Origin: JBOFSQ01 sp051651625
GTDB taxonomy: Bacteria; Planctomycetota; Planctomycetia; Pirellulales; Thermoguttaceae
Assembly: GCA_051651625.1 (NCBI GenBank)
Contig: JBOFSQ010000086.1
Location: 1-38,665 of the forward strand
Length of the DNA stretch: 38,665 nt
Direction: 5' to 3'
Below, piece after piece: positions 7,638 through 15,016 of this stretch. Both the position numbers and the translations under genes were made by a program. Numbering within the stretch: the stretch's first letter is position 1; each line of letters opens with the position of its first letter. Below the pieces are notes generated by a model. The model ran no database searches. It was not told the origin of the DNA and saw nothing but the letters and a program-made list of their open reading frames with translations.

Positions 7638-8684
7638 TCACCGTTTGAGCGCGTCGGCCCACGCTGCGGGGTCGAAGCGTGGTGTCGTTGACGGTGTTGG
7701 TGGAGTCGGCGGTGTGAACGGTGCGACTGGAGCTGCGACTTGCGGCGTTTGCGCGACCGGTGCGATTGACTCCCAAAACGACGTGACCGCAGCGGCGGGC
7801 GTTCCAGCGTTCGGTGCTACTGCGTTCATCGTTGCCCGTACGGCGTCGGTCGCGGGTGAGAACATCGCCGCGACGAACGGCTTCAGTTCGTCCACGATTG
7901 CCGGTGCTGGTTCTCGTGCGTTCGCGGTTGATGCAGATGCTACCGGCGACGACTTTGCTGTTGCTGGCGACGCGACGGAGTTCAACCATCCCGCCAACGC
8001 CGGACTCTCTTTCGCAACGGTCTCGCCAACGAGTTTCGTCGCCTCTTTGACGACGGCGTTCGCAACATTGTTAGCAGTGTCGGGGCCGAGTGTCGATTGA
8101 ACTTTTTTCACATCGTTTGCGACTTCTTTGCTCAAGTTTGGTAACGTCCATTCTGCGGAGGCGCCGTTGCTGATCGTGTTAACTTTCGCATCGAACTTGG
8201 CGAGTTGTTCGTGCAGACGTTCACAAACATCGGGCGGAATCATTCGTTCTGTCGCCCTGATAATTGCAACGCCGAACGGGCCGGAAAACGATTGCGTCAC
8301 CCAGCGGCCCGTCGTTTCCGACACCATCACGCAACCGAAGATGATGACAACCGCAATGAGTACACACTTGACGACACCGAGCGCAAGTCCGACGAGGTGA
8401 TCGAGCCATCCGAGGTAGAGCAGATTAACGGCACCGCGAACGACACGTCCGACGATGTGTGCGGCGATAACAGCACCGACGAAGAGCAATACCATCGCCA
8501 CATAATACCGGAGCGGGTCTTGCAGCGGGATCAATGGCGCGAGTATCACGCTCCCTCGAAGCGCGGCAAAACTGCCGACGACAAGTCCTACAACGGACGT
8601 GACTTGCGTGATAATTCCACGCCTCCAGCCACGCCACGCAAGGAAGAGCAAAAGCAAAATGAGAACGAAGTCGAATGATGTCAT
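7638..8684 (-). CDS. CvpA family membrane protein with Ala/Pro/Thr-rich tail
   Basis: A 348-aa inner-membrane protein. Residues 1-140 hold four hydrophobic helices with the CvpA-family pattern: F-D-F-V-L-I-L-L-L-L, the W-R-G-W-R-R-G-I-I-T-Q turn, then V-V-G-L-V-V-G, and the L-D-H-L-V-G-L-A-L-G-V-V-K-C segment. CvpA proteins are linked to colicin V production and envelope homeostasis; the molecular activity is not settled. The C-terminal 200 residues are soluble and end in a low-complexity Ala/Pro/Thr stretch. The reading frame extends upstream to 8798, but that part is repeat DNA; Met at 8684 begins a natural first helix. No clear operon partner: a DUF1559 gene starts 128 bp downstream on the same strand. 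Confidence 0.88.
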   Translation of the reverse strand: MTSFDFVLILLLLFLAWRGWRRGIITQVTSVVGLVVGSFAALRGSVILAPLIPLQDPLRYYVAMVLLFVGAVIAAHIVGRVVRGAVNLLYLGWLDHLVGLALGVVKCVLIAVVIIFGCVMVSETTGRWVTQSFSGPFGVAIIRATERMIPPDVCERLHEQLAKFDAKVNTISNGASAEWTLPNLSKEVANDVKKVQSTLGPDTANNVANAVVKEATKLVGETVAKESPALAGWLNSVASPATAKSSPVASASTANAREPAPAIVDELKPFVAAMFSPATDAVRATMNAVAPNAGTPAAAVTSFWESIAPVAQTPQVAAPVAPFTPPTPPTPSTTPRFDPAAWADALKR

Positions 8685-8747
8685 GGCGTTATGCGTAGTA
8701 AAGTTTTGGCTGCACGCGGTGTGGTGGTGGTGTACGATGATGTCTTT

Positions 8748-8947
8748 GCCCCGACGGGGCATTAAGAACACGAAGCGTAAGCGAGTGCCAAGTAGCACTC
8801 GTGAACGTAACCAGTCACTCCGCCGGAGTACTGGTTACGTTCGCGGTTATCATTGGCGTGTTATGATTCAGGGCACTCGCTTACGCTTCGTGTTCTTATT
8901 GTGTGCTCGGTTCGGTGGCACTATTAAAATCGCTGCCCCATCGGGGC
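8748..8947. repeat. Nested inverted repeat element with GAACACGAAG arms
   Basis: The 406-bp gap before the next gene is dominated by this palindrome. The outermost boxes are GCCCCGACGGGGC (8748-8760) and GCCCCATCGGGGC (8935-8947). Inside them AAGAACACGAAGCGTAAGCG-type arms lie at 8764-8789 and, inverted, 8872-8897, 26 bp each. The core GAACGTAACCAGT...ACTGGTTACGTTC forms a third stem around CCGCCGG. The arm sequence recurs at 23763, 28201, 28238 and inverted at 28375. No credible ORF within. Confidence 0.85.
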
Positions 8948-9090
8948 AAATACGTCAACGGCAATGCGGTCAATTGCGTGAACGCTTACCAGAATCGTTT
9001 GGTTGCGTGGATTTGTGAAGGCGGCCTCACCGCAGAATCATACACAATTTTGCTCTTTCTTTCCAGAGCGAAAATTGGTACGATTCGCCA

Positions 9091-10146
9091 ATGGGGAGTT
9101 TTTACCAGCACATACGTTGCTCGACGGCGACGGGCGTTGTCTACGGCGGTGCCGCCTACGCTTGCGGCGTCCCCGTGCCGACGGCCATTCTCGCTGGCGG
9201 GATGTGCAGCGCGGCTGGAATGCTCCCCGACATCGACAGCGACACGAGCCAATCGTTCCGCGAGTGTATCTATTTTGCGGCAGGAGTCGCGGCGGTGACG
9301 GCAACAATGCGTGCCAACGAAGTGCTAGTCGATAGCGACGTTGTTGCGCTCGTCGGCGCGTCGGTATTCTTTTTCGTTCGGTTTGTCGTTGGCGTGATGA
9401 TTCGGCGTTTCACCGTGCATCGCGGGATGTTTCACAGCATTCCAGCGGCGATAATTGCAGGCGAGATTGTCTTTCTGGCATCGGCTGGGTCGGTCGAGAT
9501 GCGGCTTGTCAAGGCGGGCGGACTCATTGCCGGTTTTCTTTCACACCTCATCCTCGACGAAATATTCAGCGTTGACCTGCGCGGAATGCGAATCAAAAAG
9601 TCGTTCGGTACGGCACTCAAGTTTGGCAATCCGCAAAACAAACAGTTGACTTCGATGGTTTATACTGTGATGATCGCCCTTGGCGTTGCGTGTTTGAACG
9701 AGCCGCAACTTCGTGAAATGTTACCGACTTCGCCTGAAGGTCAAAACAGTTGGGAAGGGATTCAGCAGATTGCGCAGAAGGCGCAAGAAGATTTCCAAAA
9801 AGCGATCCCCGAATCGCTGCATCCGCTCGTGAACAATTTTCGCGCGGAGATTGAACAGGCGATTCCAGAACCGGTGCGTGCGGTAGTCGCTTCGTCTGCG
9901 CCGCGTGTTACGAGTCCAGCGTTGGCACCAGCACCACCGCCAACGTATGTGACACCAATCGACGCGACTCCGCTTGCGACGTTGGCACCGCCGCCGCTTC
10001 CGCAGACGTTACCGCCGACACTGGAACCGTCGTTCGCGCCGGTCATCTCGCTCGACACTGCGTTGGACACCGCTTTACCGGTTTCTGAACCATCGTCGCC
10101 GAGTTTGTTCCCAAAACGTCAACGCGGCCCTGCCGTCTTGCGGTAA
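9091..10146 (+). CDS. YdjM/DUF457-type membrane-bound metal-dependent hydrolase
   Basis: A 351-aa membrane protein of the YdjM (LexA-binding, membrane-bound metal-dependent hydrolase) family. Likely metal ligands are all present: His7 in the first helix region, the P-D-I-D motif (Asp47, Asp49), H-R-G-M-F-H-S (His110, His115) and S-H-L-I-L-D-E (His152, Asp156). Several hydrophobic helices span residues 15-150. After about residue 220 comes a soluble region, then a Pro/Ala/Thr-rich tail. The biochemical substrate of this family is unknown; some members are SOS-regulated, but I see no LexA box here. The ATG at 9091 lacks a clear Shine-Dalgarno sequence. The gene ends 5 bp from the convergent ferredoxin gene, with no room for separate terminators. 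Confidence 0.85.
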   Translation: MGSFYQHIRCSTATGVVYGGAAYACGVPVPTAILAGGMCSAAGMLPDIDSDTSQSFRECIYFAAGVAAVTATMRANEVLVDSDVVALVGASVFFFVRFVVGVMIRRFTVHRGMFHSIPAAIIAGEIVFLASAGSVEMRLVKAGGLIAGFLSHLILDEIFSVDLRGMRIKKSFGTALKFGNPQNKQLTSMVYTVMIALGVACLNEPQLREMLPTSPEGQNSWEGIQQIAQKAQEDFQKAIPESLHPLVNNFRAEIEQAIPEPVRAVVASSAPRVTSPALAPAPPPTYVTPIDATPLATLAPPPLPQTLPPTLEPSFAPVISLDTALDTALPVSEPSSPSLFPKRQRGPAVLR

Positions 10147-10151
10147 CGTAT

Positions 10152-10700
10152 CTACACGCCTTTGAGTTGGTACAGTTTTTCTGCGGGGATGCGCGAGATT
10201 GCGTCTGCGGGACAGCGTGCCGCGATGGCGCACTGGTGACACTGGTCGCAAATGTCTTGATCAATCTGCAAATAGAGCGACCCGTTGCCGAGCGATACGC
10301 AACCATCAACACACTTCCCGCATCCGATACAGAGGTGGCGGTCGATGGTGTATTCGTAGTACGGGTCTTCGACGAGCTTCCGGTTAATCGCCGCTGTTGG
10401 GCAAAGTTGGTTCTCGGCACCGGCGTTGCGTGCGATTGGTTGCGGGTCGAAGAACCCCGTGCAAAGGTCGCAGTAACCGCACATCGAAAAGTTGTGAAAA
10501 CACTTCACCGCAGATTGCGGCAAGACACAGTTCACCGCACACCCGCCGCAGGCGGTACAACGCTTTGGGTCGATCTGCCAAACGGCTTCCGAACGTGAAC
10601 GCCGCATGGCGAGCGCGGCCCCGCCGCCAACCAGTACACATGTTGCGGCGGTTCGGACGGTTGTCTTGAGAAACTCTCGTCGTTGCATGTTTTCAGACAT
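10152..10700 (-). CDS. Exported multi-cluster 4Fe-4S ferredoxin-like protein
   Basis: A 182-aa iron-sulfur protein. A Tat-type signal, M-Q-R-R-E-F-L-K-T-T followed by a hydrophobic stretch, occupies residues 5-31. Cysteines occur as C48-T-A-C-G-G-C-A-V-N-C58, C74-G-Y-C-D-L-C80 with partners at 67 and 100, C124-I-G-C-G-K-C-V-D-G-C134 and C151-D-Q-C-H-Q-C...C163, enough for three to four 4Fe-4S clusters. Role: electron transfer at the outer face of the cytoplasmic membrane; the partner is not visible. ATG at 10700 overlaps the end of the upstream isomerase-like gene by 8 bp, which implies translational coupling; an ATG at 10688 would also keep the twin arginine. Family firm, exact role unknown. 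Confidence 0.85.
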   Translation of the reverse strand: MSENMQRREFLKTTVRTAATCVLVGGGAALAMRRSRSEAVWQIDPKRCTACGGCAVNCVLPQSAVKCFHNFSMCGYCDLCTGFFDPQPIARNAGAENQLCPTAAINRKLVEDPYYEYTIDRHLCIGCGKCVDGCVSLGNGSLYLQIDQDICDQCHQCAIAARCPADAISRIPAEKLYQLKGV

Positions 10701-11559
10701 CACAAATCTCGATTGCTTTGCGGAGTGATTCGAGACCTTTCTTCGGGCCAAACTCGTGGGCGATGTAGCCGTTGTAGCCTGTGTCGAGAATCGACTTGAT
10801 CACGAACGGATAGTAGATTTCTTGCGAGTCGTCGATGTCACTGCGCCCGGGGTTGCCGCCGGTGTGGACGTGTCCGATAAAGTCTTTGCACTCGCGGAAG
10901 ATGTTGATCAGATCACCTTCCATAATTTGCATGTGATAGATGTCGTAGAGGAGTTTCATTCTTTCGCTGCCAGTCTTTTTGCAAAGCTCGGCTCCCCACG
11001 GTGTCTTGTCGCACTGGTAGTCTTTGTGGTCGCGTTTGGAGTTGAGAAGCTCCATACAGATGTTGACTTTGTGTTTCTCGGCAAGCGGCAGAATCTTTTG
11101 GAGTCCGGCGACGCAGTTTGCCATCCCTTCATCGTCGGAGATTCCGGCGCGGTTCCCCGAAAAGCAGATGATATTCGGCACGCCTCGTTCGGCGGCGAGT
11201 GGGATATGCTTTTCGTAAGTTTCAATGAGTTTGGCGTGGTTTGCCGGGTTGTTAAACCCTTGGCCAATCCCCGCACCGGGGACGTTCCCCATCGTCACAA
11301 CAAGACCTTGTTCGCGGACAAGCTCCCAATCGTTGGGGTCGATCAAGTCAACGCCGACCAGCCCGATTTTTTTGACGAGCGGACAGAACTCCTTGAGCGG
11401 GTACTTTCCAAAACACCACTTCGAGACCGACTGTTTTGCCTTCCCCTTCGGTGTGTACGTCAATTCTTCAGCAGCACGAACCTTCGGCACTTCCCGCAAC
11501 GCAGTCGATACAACAACTCCAGCAGCTACGGTTGACAGCATTTCACGACGACTCATCAT
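10693..11559 (-). CDS. Exported hydroxypyruvate-isomerase-like TIM-barrel protein
   Basis: A 288-aa sugar phosphate isomerase/epimerase (AP endonuclease 2 fold), closest in motifs to hydroxypyruvate isomerase. The N-terminus M-S-R-R-E-M-L-S-T-V-A-A-G-V-V-V looks like a Tat signal. Barrel motifs: V-G-V-D-L-I-D-P-N-D-W early, I-C-M-E-L-L-N with the metal-binding Glu, Y-D-I-Y-H-M-Q-I-M-E-G-D, I-G-H-V-H-T-G-G-N-P-G-R and a final A-H-E-F with the second Glu. Such proteins interconvert 2-keto and aldehyde sugars; substrate not determined. GGGAGG lies 7 bases before ATG 11559, so the longer frame to 11622 is rejected. It is cotranscribed with, and overlaps, the ferredoxin gene downstream. Export of both is inferred from the signals. 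Confidence 0.87.
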   Translation of the reverse strand: MMSRREMLSTVAAGVVVSTALREVPKVRAAEELTYTPKGKAKQSVSKWCFGKYPLKEFCPLVKKIGLVGVDLIDPNDWELVREQGLVVTMGNVPGAGIGQGFNNPANHAKLIETYEKHIPLAAERGVPNIICFSGNRAGISDDEGMANCVAGLQKILPLAEKHKVNICMELLNSKRDHKDYQCDKTPWGAELCKKTGSERMKLLYDIYHMQIMEGDLINIFRECKDFIGHVHTGGNPGRSDIDDSQEIYYPFVIKSILDTGYNGYIAHEFGPKKGLESLRKAIEICDV

Positions 11560-11671
11560 AACCACACCTCCCAAAATAAAGATTGACTGAAGTGGCCAAC
11601 GCCACAAACGCACGGGGGCCACTTATAGCGAAAAAAACGGTTTTTGCAAGGACGACCCGTGTACGCGGCCC

Positions 11672-11699
11672 TTGCCATGAACGCAGAATCGTCTACAAT
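11672..11699 (+). promoter_or_regulatory. Sigma70-type promoter for rpsR
   Basis: TTGCCA, a 16-base spacer and TACAAT. It would start a transcript about 140 nt upstream of rpsR. That leader contains the hairpins TGGGCGTTTGGACGCCCA and TTCCAGAG...CTCTTGGAA shortly before the ribosome-binding site AAGGAG, so the leader may be regulatory. Confidence 0.55.
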
Positions 11700-11848
11700 A
11701 CGCGACCGATTTTGTGGTGGATTGTTGCATGGGCGTTTGGACGCCCATTCCATTTGCGAATCTGCGTAGCAGTTTCCAAGCAACACACCAACTAACCATT
11801 CCAGAGCCGCAAGTCTCTTGGAACAAACTCTCAAGGAGTCGCACGAAT

Positions 11849-12133
11849 ATGGCCAAGTCACCGATGGGTAAGAAGGGGAAGTTTCAGCCGCGGCGTCGTA
11901 ACAAGCCGAAAGTCAAGACGGTTCGTAAAGACCCGCTCTTGGTTGAAGGGAAGCGTCCGCACCCGATGTATGTGGACTACAAAAACGTCGAGCTTCTGAA
12001 AAAGCTCACGAGTCGTCAGGGGAAGATTCTTGCCCGCCGCAAGTCGGGTTGTTCGGCGGTGAGCCAGCACGCCGTCGCCAGTGCCATCAAACGGGCACGG
12101 TTTATGGCTCTGCTCCCATACGTCACGCGATAA
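11849..12133 (+). CDS. rpsR: 30S ribosomal protein S18
   Basis: A 94-aa small-subunit ribosomal protein that binds S6 on the 30S platform. The core is diagnostic: V-D-Y-K-N-V-E-L-L-K-K-L, S-R-Q-G-K-I-L-A-R-R-K-S-G-C-S, then A-I-K-R-A-R-F-M-A-L-L-P-Y. A basic N-terminus (K-G-K-F-Q-P-R-R-R-N-K-P-K) precedes it. ATG 11849 has AAGGAG 8 bases upstream; the longer in-frame extension to 11714 has no support. Unusually, rpsF, ssb and rplI, the common companions of rpsR, are not beside it: the upstream gene is on the other strand and a Ser/Thr kinase follows. A repeat element starts 8 bp after the stop. Confidence 0.97.
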   Translation: MAKSPMGKKGKFQPRRRNKPKVKTVRKDPLLVEGKRPHPMYVDYKNVELLKKLTSRQGKILARRKSGCSAVSQHAVASAIKRARFMALLPYVTR

Positions 12134-12140
12134 GGGCCCG

Positions 12141-12312
12141 GTAAGCGTTCACGGTTAATTCCGTCATGCCCGCGTACTCGGCGGGCATCCAGAGCTAACG
12201 CTCTGGGGTTCGCTTGCGCGAACTTCGTTACTGCGTCTGCTTGCGGCGTTGCTCTCTAGGCCCCCGCCGAGTACGCGGGGGTGACGGAAGGAAAATCAAT
12301 CGTGAACGGTTA
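12141..12312. repeat. Imperfect inverted repeat element between rpsR and the kinase gene
   Basis: Outer arms of about 45-50 bp pair GTAAGCGTTCACG...CCGTCATGCCCGCGTACTCG (12141-12186) with CGAGTACGCGGGGGTGACGG...CGTGAACGGTTAC (12260-12312). Inside lie the hairpins CCAGAGCTAACGCTCTGG (12189-12206) and GTTCGCTTGCGCGAAC. It has the form of a miniature inverted-repeat or REP-like element; no target-site duplication is obvious. It could also end the rpsR transcript. Confidence 0.75.
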
Positions 12313-12362
12313 CAAACCCCGATTCGGTACGCGAAGTGCAATGCTACCAAATCCAGCCCGTC

Positions 12363-13607
12363 ATGTCATCACTCCAAGCGACAGCATTCTTTGATCGTGC
12401 CGTGACGAGTGGTCTCGTTACCGCGTCGCAGTTGCGGTCGCTTTGTCGGCGGGTTTCGCGTGGAGAGGTCGCGCCGTCTTCTGAACCGATTACGTTGTCG
12501 TTACTCTCATCTCCGAACGACGATGATGTCACCACGACGAACTCGTTGACGCCAGACGATTTTGTGCTTGCCAATGCGGCGGTTACGTTGCGTTACGTCA
12601 GTCGGTGGCAGGCGATACAGCTTCTCCGTGGGCGGACGAAGTTCACGCTCGGCCATTTTCGGATTGTCGATTCGCTTGGATCGGGTGGATATGGTCAGGT
12701 CTTTCTTGGCAAGAACTTCGATGACGACTTGTCGCTAGGCGGGCCAGCGAACGAAGCGGATCGTCCGTGGGTTGCGGTGAAGGTGTTGCCGATGGCGCGT
12801 GCGCGTGCAACACCGATGCTTGTGACACGTTTTCTACACGAGATTGATGTACAGCGTGACATCGCGCACCCACACATCGCGCGGCTTCTCGATTCTGGTC
12901 ACGATGCAAACGTTCACTACATGGTTCACGAATATATCGGTGGGTGTGAAGTGCGGCAGTGGATGCGTCGTGTTCAGTCGTTGCGTTACGATCACGCTGC
13001 GGCAGTGATCACGCCCATTGCGCGGGCACTCCATTACCTCCACACACGCGGCCTGATTCACCGCGACGTAAAGCCAGCCAACATATTGCTGACTGCCAGC
13101 GGTATTCCAAAACTGATTGATATGGGTTTACTCACTCGCGCCGACAACGCCAACGATCTTGAAATGACAAGCGAAGGCGAGCAGCAGCGACATTGGGACA
13201 AGCTCGGACTCTTAGGGAAAATTGCGGGGACAGTTGAGTACATCGCACCAGATCAGATACGTTGCCCGAATCACCCGACAGCGGCGTGGGACGTGTACGC
13301 ACTCGGTTGCACGCTTTATCAACTAATGACGGGGAGCGTTCCGTTTCCTGAAGGGACATCGCACGACAAACTTTTTGCGCACGTCAACCGCACACCGGTT
13401 GATCCGCGTGTGTACAATCCGAGTGTTCCGTTTGACGTTGCGCAGTTGGTATTGCAGATGCTTGCAAAGTCGCCGTTGGAGCGAGTCGAGTCGTGTGAAG
13501 AAGTTGCGTCGCGGCTTTCGGTGTGGGCGTCTCCGATCCCGCCGATTCCAGTCATCAACGCCCGCCGCGGTGACTCTTCACTTGCACCGCCACCGGTCTT
13601 GAGTTGA
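12363..13607 (+). CDS. Soluble serine/threonine protein kinase
   Basis: A 414-aa Hanks-type kinase. After an N-terminal region of about 95 residues (a short helical segment and D-D-F-V-L-A-N...L-R-Y-V-S-R-W-Q-A) the kinase domain starts: glycine loop G-S-G-G-Y-G-Q-V (106-113), V-A-V-K with Lys140, Glu160, catalytic loop H-R-D-V-K-P-A-N (233-240), and I-D-M-G with Asp253 where D-F-G is usual. A-P-D-Q replaces A-P-E, and W-D-V-Y-A-L-G-C-T-L-Y follows. All catalytic residues are present, so it should be active. No transmembrane helix or sensor domain follows the kinase domain, which is unusual for planctomycete kinases. An alternative ATG lies at 12336; neither start has a good ribosome-binding site. 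Confidence 0.92.
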   Translation: MSSLQATAFFDRAVTSGLVTASQLRSLCRRVSRGEVAPSSEPITLSLLSSPNDDDVTTTNSLTPDDFVLANAAVTLRYVSRWQAIQLLRGRTKFTLGHFRIVDSLGSGGYGQVFLGKNFDDDLSLGGPANEADRPWVAVKVLPMARARATPMLVTRFLHEIDVQRDIAHPHIARLLDSGHDANVHYMVHEYIGGCEVRQWMRRVQSLRYDHAAAVITPIARALHYLHTRGLIHRDVKPANILLTASGIPKLIDMGLLTRADNANDLEMTSEGEQQRHWDKLGLLGKIAGTVEYIAPDQIRCPNHPTAAWDVYALGCTLYQLMTGSVPFPEGTSHDKLFAHVNRTPVDPRVYNPSVPFDVAQLVLQMLAKSPLERVESCEEVASRLSVWASPIPPIPVINARRGDSSLAPPPVLS

Positions 13608-13823
13608 GCGAACGGGTCTATCGGTGCCGCAGAACAATCATACTCACTGAGCCACGCGATCATACAAGCAATCAACGAATGCACAAAACCAATCGCCAAT
13701 TCAACGCTTACGCTTCCCTCCACCGCTACTCGATTTATACCGATTCCAGAAAACTGGCACCATCCAGAGTATTTGATGCGGTGAAATAAGCTGTGAACCA
13801 CAACCATTTTTTCAAAGATTTTC

Positions 13824-14873
13824 ATGCCACGAGAAACGATCATTCGTTCTGATACAGATTTGTCGTCAGATATTGTCGCAGAGCCGCTTGCGACGGAGTT
13901 GCCGTTGCCGGTTTCACCGGAGGAAGATCGCGTGTTACGTCCGTCGCGGATGGGCGATATGGTCGGCCAGCGCGAGGTCTATGCGCGGATCGAAATTGCA
14001 GTTACCGCAGCAAAGAAACGCGGTGAGCCGCTCGGTCATATCCTGTTCGACGGCCCGCCCGGACTCGGCAAGACAACATTCGCAACGTGCATACCACGAG
14101 AACTCGGTGTGCCGTTTCAGATTGCAAACGGTGCCACGTTTCGCGCGCCGAAAGACATCGTGCCGTATCTCACGAACGCTGAAGAAGGATCGGTGCTGTT
14201 CATCGACGAAATCCATCGAATGCCGAAGGCGGTCGAGGAGTTTCTCTATCCAGCAATGGAAGACTTTCGCATCGACCTTATTCTCGGTGAAGGTGTCAGT
14301 GCGCGGACCCTCAACATCCAACTCAAACCGTTCACGCTAATCGGCGCGACGACGCGAACGGGTCTGATTTCATCACCGCTTCGTGACCGTTTTATGATCC
14401 GCGAGCATCTCGACTTCTATTCGCATTCGGAACTTGTAACGATTGTCGAGCGGAATGCGAAGAAGCTGGCGGTGCTTCTCGAAGGCGATGCGGCGATGGA
14501 GATGGCGATGCGAAGCCGTGGGACGCCGCGTTTGGCAAACAATCGCCTGCGGTGGGTGCGCGACTACGCTGACGCCAAGAAACACGCCGTCATCACGCGG
14601 GACGTAGCACGCGACGCGCTTGCGATGCAGGGGATCGACGCGCTCGGACTCGACGCACAAGACCGCAAAGTTTTGGAGACGATCCGCCGTGTTTTTGGTC
14701 GTGGCCCTGTCGGCGTTGAGTCGGTCGCGCACACACTCAACCTCGCCCCCGACACACTCATCGACGAAGTTGAACCGTTTCTCCTGCGGAGCGAACTACT
14801 CATCCGCACACCGCGCGGTCGCTGCCTCACCGACAAAGGTGCCGCTCACCTAGATAACCTCGCTACGGATTAA
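13824..14873 (+). CDS. ruvB: Holliday junction branch migration ATPase RuvB
   Basis: A 349-aa AAA+ motor that drives branch migration of Holliday junctions with RuvA, during recombination and repair. The conserved start R-P-S-R-M-G-D-M-V-G-Q (39-49) leads to Walker A G-P-P-G-L-G-K-T (77-84), Walker B L-F-I-D-E-I-H (125-131), the Y-P-A-M-E-D-F block, sensor 1 I-G-A-T-T-R-T and the arginine region P-L-R-D-R-F. The C-terminal winged helix is complete and ends with R-T-P-R-G-R-C-L-T. Length is normal. ruvA and ruvC are not adjacent, so the RuvABC genes are dispersed. A hairpin with a short T run follows at 14877. Confidence 0.97.
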   Translation: MPRETIIRSDTDLSSDIVAEPLATELPLPVSPEEDRVLRPSRMGDMVGQREVYARIEIAVTAAKKRGEPLGHILFDGPPGLGKTTFATCIPRELGVPFQIANGATFRAPKDIVPYLTNAEEGSVLFIDEIHRMPKAVEEFLYPAMEDFRIDLILGEGVSARTLNIQLKPFTLIGATTRTGLISSPLRDRFMIREHLDFYSHSELVTIVERNAKKLAVLLEGDAAMEMAMRSRGTPRLANNRLRWVRDYADAKKHAVITRDVARDALAMQGIDALGLDAQDRKVLETIRRVFGRGPVGVESVAHTLNLAPDTLIDEVEPFLLRSELLIRTPRGRCLTDKGAAHLDNLATD

Positions 14874-14876
14874 TTT

Positions 14877-14900
14877 GTAGACCCGTAGCGGGTCTACTTT
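14877..14900 (+). terminator. Terminator-like hairpin after ruvB
   Basis: Perfect 9-bp stem GTAGACCCG / CGGGTCTAC with a TAG loop, followed by TTTGATT, starting 4 bp after the ruvB stop. The T run is short, so efficiency is uncertain. Confidence 0.6.
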
Positions 14901-15016
14901 GATTCGTTTTCGCTCTTCGTCTGTGAACTTTGTGCCCGTCGGCGGCGCGGGTTTTCAGCTCGGCGTACCGCGATTCTTGCAGGGTGGCGTTCACGAGAAA
15001 GGTGAAGACATCGTTT

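Noticed and set aside
10756..11535. Plus-strand open frame of 259 codons
   Set aside because: Shadow of the isomerase-like gene on the other strand; no ribosome-binding site or domain.
11585..11690. tRNA-like folding before rpsR
   Set aside because: Hairpins such as AAGTGGCC/GGCCACTT exist but there is no T-arm GGTTC-A-TCC consensus or acceptor pairing of tRNA size.
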